NCBI RefSeq assembly: GCF_022601675.1
Contig: NZ_JAKVIL010000002.1
Location: 496,001 to 560,000, forward strand
Reading direction: 5' to 3'
Source: Ancylobacter gelatini
GTDB lineage: Bacteria; Pseudomonadota; Alphaproteobacteria; Rhizobiales; Xanthobacteraceae
Length of the DNA: 64,000 bases
Numbering within the stretch: the stretch's first letter is position 1; every line of letters begins with the position of its first letter. The notes under the pieces were generated by a model. The model was given only the letters and a program-made list of their open reading frames with translations, searched no databases and was not told the origin of the DNA. The translations under genes and the position numbers were made by a program. Below are positions 57,837 to 64,000 of the stretch, in pieces.

Positions 57837-58556
57837 ATGGACACGCCTCCCTCCGCGCGCGGGCCTGCCACGCTGACGCTTGCCGGCGCCTGGCGGGGCG
57901 CGCGCGCCATGGTGCCGGTGTTCATCCCGGTCTTCGTGTTCGGCGCGGCGTTTGGCGTCGCGGCGCATGCGGCCGGGCTGGAGGGCTGGGTCGCGGCGCT
58001 GATGAGCGCGCTCGTCTTCGCGGGCGCCTCGCAATTCGCGGTGCTGGATCTCTGGCAGTCGCCGGTGCCGTGGGTGACGATCCTGCTCGCCACCTTCGCC
58101 ATCAATTCCCGCCATCTGCTGCTCGGCGCCTCCATCCGGCCGCTGACGCGCGGCCTGTCGACCTGGAAACGCTACCTGTCGATGACGCTGCTCAGCGATC
58201 TCAACTGGGCGGCGCTGATCTCGGCCGAGGCGCGCGGCGAGCGCGATCTCGGCTACATGGTCGGTGGCGGGGTGGCGATGTGGGTGGTGTGGCTGAGTGC
58301 GACCGTGATTGGCGGCGCGGTCGGCGACTTCACCCTCGCGGACCTTCAGCGCTACGGGCTCGATCTGGTCATGGCGGTGTTCTTCGCCACCACGCTGTTC
58401 GGGCTGCGCCGCAAGAAGATCGACGATCTGCCGTGGCTGGTGGCCGGGCTCGCCTCGCTGGCGGCGGTGTGGTGGCTGCCGGCAAACTGGCATGTGCTTG
58501 CCGGCGGCCTTGCCGGCGGCGTCGCCGGTCTGATCCAGTATGGGCGCCGGCCGTGA
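57837..58556 (+). CDS. azlC: AzlC-family branched-chain amino acid exporter large subunit
   Basis: 239 residues with about six to seven membrane segments and AzlC/YgaZ motifs: PVFIPVFVFGAAFGVAAHAAGL, SALVFAGASQFAVLDLW, LATFAINSRHLLLGAS and LLSDLNWAAL. Together with AzlD it exports branched-chain amino acids or analogues. It starts 14 bases after the GatB/YqeY gene, so it may be co-transcribed, and its stop overlaps the azlD GTG. Confidence 0.92.
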   Translation: MDTPPSARGPATLTLAGAWRGARAMVPVFIPVFVFGAAFGVAAHAAGLEGWVAALMSALVFAGASQFAVLDLWQSPVPWVTILLATFAINSRHLLLGASIRPLTRGLSTWKRYLSMTLLSDLNWAALISAEARGERDLGYMVGGGVAMWVVWLSATVIGGAVGDFTLADLQRYGLDLVMAVFFATTLFGLRRKKIDDLPWLVAGLASLAAVWWLPANWHVLAGGLAGGVAGLIQYGRRP

Positions 58557-58858
58557 ACACAACCGATGCGCTGCTGGTGATCTTCGCGATGGCGCTGGTG
58601 ACCTATGGCACCCGCGCCGGTGGCATCTGGCTGGTCGGCTTCATGCCGATGTCGCCGCGCCTTGAAGCATTCCTGCGCTATCTCGCCGGCTCGGTGCTGG
58701 TGGCGCTGGTGGTGCCGGCGACGGTGCGCGGTGGCGCCGCCGCCTTCGTCGCGGTCGGCGTCACCTTGCTGGCCATGGTGGTGGTACGGCGGGGGCTGGT
58801 CGCGATGGCGCTGGGCATTCTCGCGGCGGCGCTGTACCGGGCCTTCATGGGCGCGTGA
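58553..58858 (+). CDS. azlD: AzlD-family small subunit
   Basis: 101 residues, four membrane segments, AzlD/YgaH pattern (LVTYGTRAGGIWLVGFMPMS, FLRYLAGSVLVALVVPA). GTG start sharing four bases with the azlC stop, the usual coupling for this pair. Confidence 0.91.
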   Translation: MNTTDALLVIFAMALVTYGTRAGGIWLVGFMPMSPRLEAFLRYLAGSVLVALVVPATVRGGAAAFVAVGVTLLAMVVVRRGLVAMALGILAAALYRAFMGA

Positions 58859-58862
58859 GCGC

Positions 58863-59438
58863 TCACTCCGCCAGCCGCGCCTCATAGGCCTCGCGATATT
58901 GCGCGAAAAGCGGCCACAGCGCGCTGCGCTCGCGCCCTTCCAGCGCGTCGGCGAGCAAGGTGAGATGGGCATGCCAGCCGCCGGCGACGCCGAGCCGCGT
59001 GCCGCGCGCGACCAGCCGGCGATGGGTGACGGTGAGGTGCACCTTGCCCCCGCGGGGGGTGAGTTCGAAGGTGACTTCCGATTCTGACGGCGTTCCCGCT
59101 TCCCAGGTGAAGCGCAGCAGCCGGTTCGGCTCGCAGGCCAGCACCACGCCTTCATTGTGAATCTCGCCGGCGAATTTGGCGAAGCGCTCCGGGGTCGGCT
59201 GGCCGGCGTTGAGCTCGCCATTGCGGAACACAAGGTCGACCTTGCCGCCCGCCGTCAGCTCCATCGGCCCGGCGGCGAGCCAGAGGCGGCGCTTGTCGGG
59301 CTCGGTGAGATAGGACCAGACCCGTTCCACCGGGCCGGGGAGCAGGCGCTCGAAGCGCAGCGTGTCGGCGGCTTCCTGCGTGGCATAGCCATTGGCGAGG
59401 TCGGAACTGGCAAGCTGGGTGTCGGCATGTGACGTCAT
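58863..59438 (-). CDS. SRPBCC (AHSA1-type) family protein
   Basis: 191 residues. START-like ligand-binding fold of the AHSA1 branch: TLRFERLLPGPVERVWSYLTE near the N-terminus, LVFRNGELNAG, and LLRFTWEAGTPSESEVTFEL. Members bind hydrophobic ligands but functions are mostly unknown. It overlaps the upstream ArsR gene by four bases; this ArsR-AHSA1 pair is very common and suggests the regulator controls both genes. Confidence 0.88.
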   Translation of the reverse strand: MTSHADTQLASSDLANGYATQEAADTLRFERLLPGPVERVWSYLTEPDKRRLWLAAGPMELTAGGKVDLVFRNGELNAGQPTPERFAKFAGEIHNEGVVLACEPNRLLRFTWEAGTPSESEVTFELTPRGGKVHLTVTHRRLVARGTRLGVAGGWHAHLTLLADALEGRERSALWPLFAQYREAYEARLAE

Positions 59439-59785
59439 GGCGTATCTCCCTTGCTGTCGTCCTCGCGCAGCAGCGCGTCGAGGACGTTGAGGCGTTCGGT
59501 CCAGAAGCGTTCGTAGAAGCGCAGCCACTCGCTGGCCTGCGCGAGCCGTGCGGCATCGAGCCGGCACAGATGCTGGCGGCCCTTCACCTCACGGCGCACC
59601 AGCCCGGCCGCCTCCAGCGTGCGGATATGCTTGGAGGCGCCGGCGAGCGACATGGCGAAGGGCTCGGCGAGCTCGCCCACCGTGCGTTCGCCGGTGGAGA
59701 GACGCCGGAGCATGTCCCGCCGTGTCGGGTCGGCCAGGGCGTGAAACACGAGATCGAGGGGTGAGGCGTGCATTTGTTCAACCAT
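59435..59785 (-). CDS. ArsR-family transcriptional regulator
   Basis: 116 residues. Winged HTH of the ArsR type without metal-binding cysteines: LVFHALADPTRRDMLRRLST, VGELAEPFAMSLAGASKHIRTL and LVRREVKGRQH. The start is uncertain: ATG at 59785 (MVEQMHASPL), ATG at 59773 (MHASPLD), or a TTG at 59821; none has a strong ribosome binding site. The 59785 ATG lies in the centre of the operator-like palindrome at 59777-59794, so 59773 may be the true start. Confidence 0.88.
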   Translation of the reverse strand: MVEQMHASPLDLVFHALADPTRRDMLRRLSTGERTVGELAEPFAMSLAGASKHIRTLEAAGLVRREVKGRQHLCRLDAARLAQASEWLRFYERFWTERLNVLDALLREDDSKGDTP

Positions 59786-59833
59786 GTGGTTGAATATCTG
59801 CGCATGCGCCGAAACTGTCAACCAATAAGTTGA
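59777..59833. promoter_or_regulatory. Paired operator-like sites upstream of the ArsR gene
   Basis: A perfect palindrome TTCAACCA-TG-TGGTTGAA (59777-59794) and a second, weaker element TCAACcaataaGTTGA (59818-59833). Both share GTTGAATATC on their right side (59789-59798 and 59829-59838), and their centres are exactly 40 bases apart, about four helical turns. This is the layout expected of an autoregulatory ArsR operator. Confidence 0.65.
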
Positions 59834-59988
59834 ATATCGCGGTCGCGAGATGCCGGTGAATAACGGGGATTGCGGGCGGAGCGGTCAAACGCCACTTCAG
59901 TGCTGGCGGGGATGGCGCGATATGCCGGATCGGCCCGTCTCTTGCCTGCTGAAATCCGGCAAGATGTGAGAAGAGAATCGCTCCCGCC

Positions 59989-61944
59989 ATGCGCTTTCCG
60001 CCCTCGTTCCTCGACGAGATACGCACCCGCCTCCCGCTGTCGGAGGTGGTGGGAAAGCGCGTGCAGCTCAAGAAGCAGGGCCGGGAGTGGCGCGGGCTGT
60101 CGCCCTTCAACGCCGAGAAGACGCCGTCCTTCTACGTCAACGACCAGAAGGGCTTTTATCACTGCTTCTCCTCCGGCAAGCATGGCGACCAGTTCGACTT
60201 CCTGATGGAGACCGAAGGCCTGCCGTTTCCCGAGGCGGTGGAGCGGCTTGCCAATATGGCGGGTGTGCCGATGCCGGTGCAGTCCCGCGAGGAAGAGGTC
60301 CGCGAGAATCGCCGCAAGACGCTGCACGAGGTGATGGAACTCGCCGCGCAGTTCTTCGAGGCGACGCTGCAGGGCCGCGCCGGGGCGCGCGGGCGCGGCT
60401 ATCTCAATGATCGCGGCCTCGGCGCCCCGACGCAGGCACGCTTCCGGATCGGCTACGCCCCGGCCGAGCGCTACGCGCTCAAGGAGGCGCTGGGGGCGAA
60501 GGGCGTGCCGGTCGAGGACATGGTGGAAGCCGGCCTGCTGGTGGCGGCCGACGACATTCCCGTGCCCTATGACCGTTTCCGTGACCGCGTGATGTTTCCG
60601 ATCCACGACCTGCGCGGGCGGGTCGTGGCCTTTGGCGGCCGGGCGCTGGAGAAGGAGGTCTCGGCCAAGTACCTCAATTCGCCGGAGACCCCGCTCTTTC
60701 ACAAGGGCTCGCTGCTCTATAACGGCTTCAACGCCCGCGCGGCCGCCCACAAGGGCGCGCCGATCATCGTGGCGGAAGGTTATGTCGACGTGATCGCGCT
60801 GGTCGAGGCGGGCTTTGCCGGCGCCGTCGCCCCGCTCGGCACCGCGCTGACCGAGGAACAGCTCGCTTTGCTGTGGAAGATGGCGCCCGAGCCGCTGCTG
60901 CTGTTCGACGGCGACAAGGCCGGCCGGCGCGCCGCATGGCGGGCAATGGACCTTGCCTTGCCCCATCTCAAGCCGGGCATGAGCCTGTCCTTCGGCCTTC
61001 TGCCCGACGGGCAGGACCCGGACGACCTGATCCGCGCCGGCGGCCGGGAGGCACTCGATGCCGTGCTGCGCGACGCCCGCCCGCTGGCCGAGGTGCTGTG
61101 GAGCCGCGAGCTTGAAGGCGCGAGCACCGACACGCCGGAGCGCCGCGCCGCGCTGGAGGCGAGGATCGGGGAAATCGTCCGGCTGATCGGCGACGAGACG
61201 GTGCGCAAGCATTACCGCGCCGACCTGATGGAGCGCTTCCGCCGTCTGTTCGCTCCGGCGCAGGGCGACGGCTGGCGCGAGCGTGGGCAGGGCGCGCGGG
61301 CGAATGGTGGCCGTCCCGGCACTTTTCGCGCGGGTCAGCGGCCCGGCCGCTTCGGCGGGCGCGATGGCGCGGCCCGCGAGCCGATCGGCGTGGCGGGGGA
61401 GGGGATGCGCCGCTCGGCCCTGCTGCGCGGTGCGGCGGCGGAAATTCCGCGCAACGAGGCGCTGCTGCTGTTCGCGGTGATGAATCATCCCTGGCTGCTC
61501 GATGGCGCGGCAGAGGAACTGGCGGAGATCGCTTTCCTGAACAAGGAGACGGCCGAACTGCGCCGCGTGCTGCTCGACGCCCATGTCGAGGGCGACACCG
61601 ACGACCCGGAGCAGCTGGCGCAGCGGATCGCCTCCGCCGGCTTCGGCCCGCTGGCGGCGCGGCTGTCGGCCCTGGCGGTCGCGCGGCATGACTGGCCGGC
61701 CTTTGCCGACGCCGCCCGCAGCGATGTCGAACTTTGGTGGCATCAGCGTCTGGTCTTGCACCGGCGCGGTCACGCTCTATCTAAGGACCTGAAGGAAGCT
61801 GAGAAACGGCTCGCCGATGAACCGACCGATCTCAACTGGGCGCGCTTTCTGGACGTACAAAGACAGCTCGCGGCACTTGACGGAACCGAAGCTTTGGTAG
61901 AGGGGTTCGGCGCCGCGTCGGGTCGTCCGGCGCGGTCGATGTAG
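59989..61944 (+). CDS. dnaG: DNA primase, with degenerate zinc-ribbon ligands
   Basis: 651 residues. Synthesises RNA primers at the replication fork. N-terminal zinc-ribbon region (~30-65), TOPRIM catalytic domain (~250-340; EGYVDVIALVEAGFAGAVAP, DGDKAGRRAAWRA), and a C-terminal DnaB-interaction region (~480-640). The four CHC2 zinc ligands are expected at positions 38, 41, 59 and 62, but here read S38, N41, C59 and S62 (GLSPFNAEKTPSF; YHCFSSGKHG), so only one remains. Otherwise the ribbon sequence is well conserved. Start ATG at 59989; rpoD follows. Confidence 0.96.
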   Translation: MRFPPSFLDEIRTRLPLSEVVGKRVQLKKQGREWRGLSPFNAEKTPSFYVNDQKGFYHCFSSGKHGDQFDFLMETEGLPFPEAVERLANMAGVPMPVQSREEEVRENRRKTLHEVMELAAQFFEATLQGRAGARGRGYLNDRGLGAPTQARFRIGYAPAERYALKEALGAKGVPVEDMVEAGLLVAADDIPVPYDRFRDRVMFPIHDLRGRVVAFGGRALEKEVSAKYLNSPETPLFHKGSLLYNGFNARAAAHKGAPIIVAEGYVDVIALVEAGFAGAVAPLGTALTEEQLALLWKMAPEPLLLFDGDKAGRRAAWRAMDLALPHLKPGMSLSFGLLPDGQDPDDLIRAGGREALDAVLRDARPLAEVLWSRELEGASTDTPERRAALEARIGEIVRLIGDETVRKHYRADLMERFRRLFAPAQGDGWRERGQGARANGGRPGTFRAGQRPGRFGGRDGAAREPIGVAGEGMRRSALLRGAAAEIPRNEALLLFAVMNHPWLLDGAAEELAEIAFLNKETAELRRVLLDAHVEGDTDDPEQLAQRIASAGFGPLAARLSALAVARHDWPAFADAARSDVELWWHQRLVLHRRGHALSKDLKEAEKRLADEPTDLNWARFLDVQRQLAALDGTEALVEGFGAASGRPARSM

Positions 61945-62177
61945 CAGCCCTTGGGTCGCCCGCCCGCGTGCGTCAAATACGCCGTGGAGCGTGTGGCCCT
62001 GTTTGCGTCGGTTCTTCGCCGGTTGGCGAAGGCCGATTTCTGGGTGGTCCGGTGGGCTGCGGGTACGGTTCTTGCCGGATCCGGGTGACCGGAACGCCGG
62101 TCGATCAGGCGGCGCCGTGACGACGGCCGCCGGTGGATGCCGGAGGCGAAGGCTTTCGGTGGTTGAGGAGCACACGC

Positions 62178-64000
<1,823 letters not shown>

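Noticed and set aside
61945..62177. A small gene between dnaG and rpoD
   Set aside because: Short frames exist but none has a ribosome binding site or recognisable protein features; treated as the rpoD upstream region.

Overview
The window is a GC-rich chromosomal segment, most likely from an alphaproteobacterium of the order Hyphomicrobiales. A Xanthobacteraceae-type genus such as Starkeya, Ancylobacter or Xanthobacter is my inference. Supporting signs are an alphaproteobacterial SOS box (GTTC-N7-GTTC), a type II glutamine synthetase with a DUF2735 partner, a rhizobial-type LpsB next to greA, a six-gene Mrp/Pha antiporter with fused A and B subunits, and the run carA / GatB-YqeY / dnaG / rpoD. 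I see no prophage, transposase, CRISPR array or rRNA operon. The region reads as ordinary chromosome with several independent regulatory cassettes.

Layout. 1-6.6 kb: the start of a urea ABC transporter operon (urtA, urtB, minus strand) diverges from a large hybrid histidine kinase whose N-terminus is an NCS1-type permease, followed by its response regulator. 6.8-11.6 kb: a small secreted protein, then an aldehyde dehydrogenase/DUF779 pair with a clear sigma-54 promoter, diverging from an AcoR-like sigma-54 activator. 11.6-17.7 kb: Mrp Na+/H+ antiporter operon. 17.7-21.5 kb: a small XRE regulator, an HdeA-like protein, a DUF4105 protein, an 8-bp tandem repeat, then glnII (sigma-54 promoter) diverging from a DUF2735 gene. 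21.7-30.6 kb: an SHMT paralogue, a SHOCT protein, a lemA/TPM/TPM cluster, a CAT-anticodon tRNA, a SIMPL protein, a lipid-kinase-like protein and a repeat-rich secreted protein. 30.9-35.2 kb: iron cluster (Sel1 protein, TonB siderophore receptor, PiuC-type dioxygenase). 35-42 kb: mixed metabolic and envelope genes including an aspartate aminotransferase, DUF992 protein, MsrP, and a probable small RNA on the minus strand. 42-49 kb: lysR-trxB diverging from lrp and a glycan cassette, facing greA-lpsB. 49-57 kb: carB, a cupin, an SOS-box-preceded radical SAM/UdgX repair pair, and carA. 57-64 kb: GatB/YqeY protein, azlCD, an arsR/SRPBCC pair, dnaG, and rpoD running off the end.

How the genes work together. 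Nitrogen supply is a theme: urea uptake with a candidate sensor system, NtrC/RpoN-type control of glnII, and the glutamine-using carbamoyl-phosphate synthetase carAB. Two -24/-12 promoters (ALDH and glnII) point to RpoN control, one with its likely activator adjacent. The most interesting leads are the permease-fused, cysteine-rich sensor kinase beside urtA; the LexA-box-preceded radical SAM + UdgX/DUF4130 pair; an sRNA-like unit downstream of msrP; the loss of zinc ligands in DnaG; and structured RNA elements around carB.
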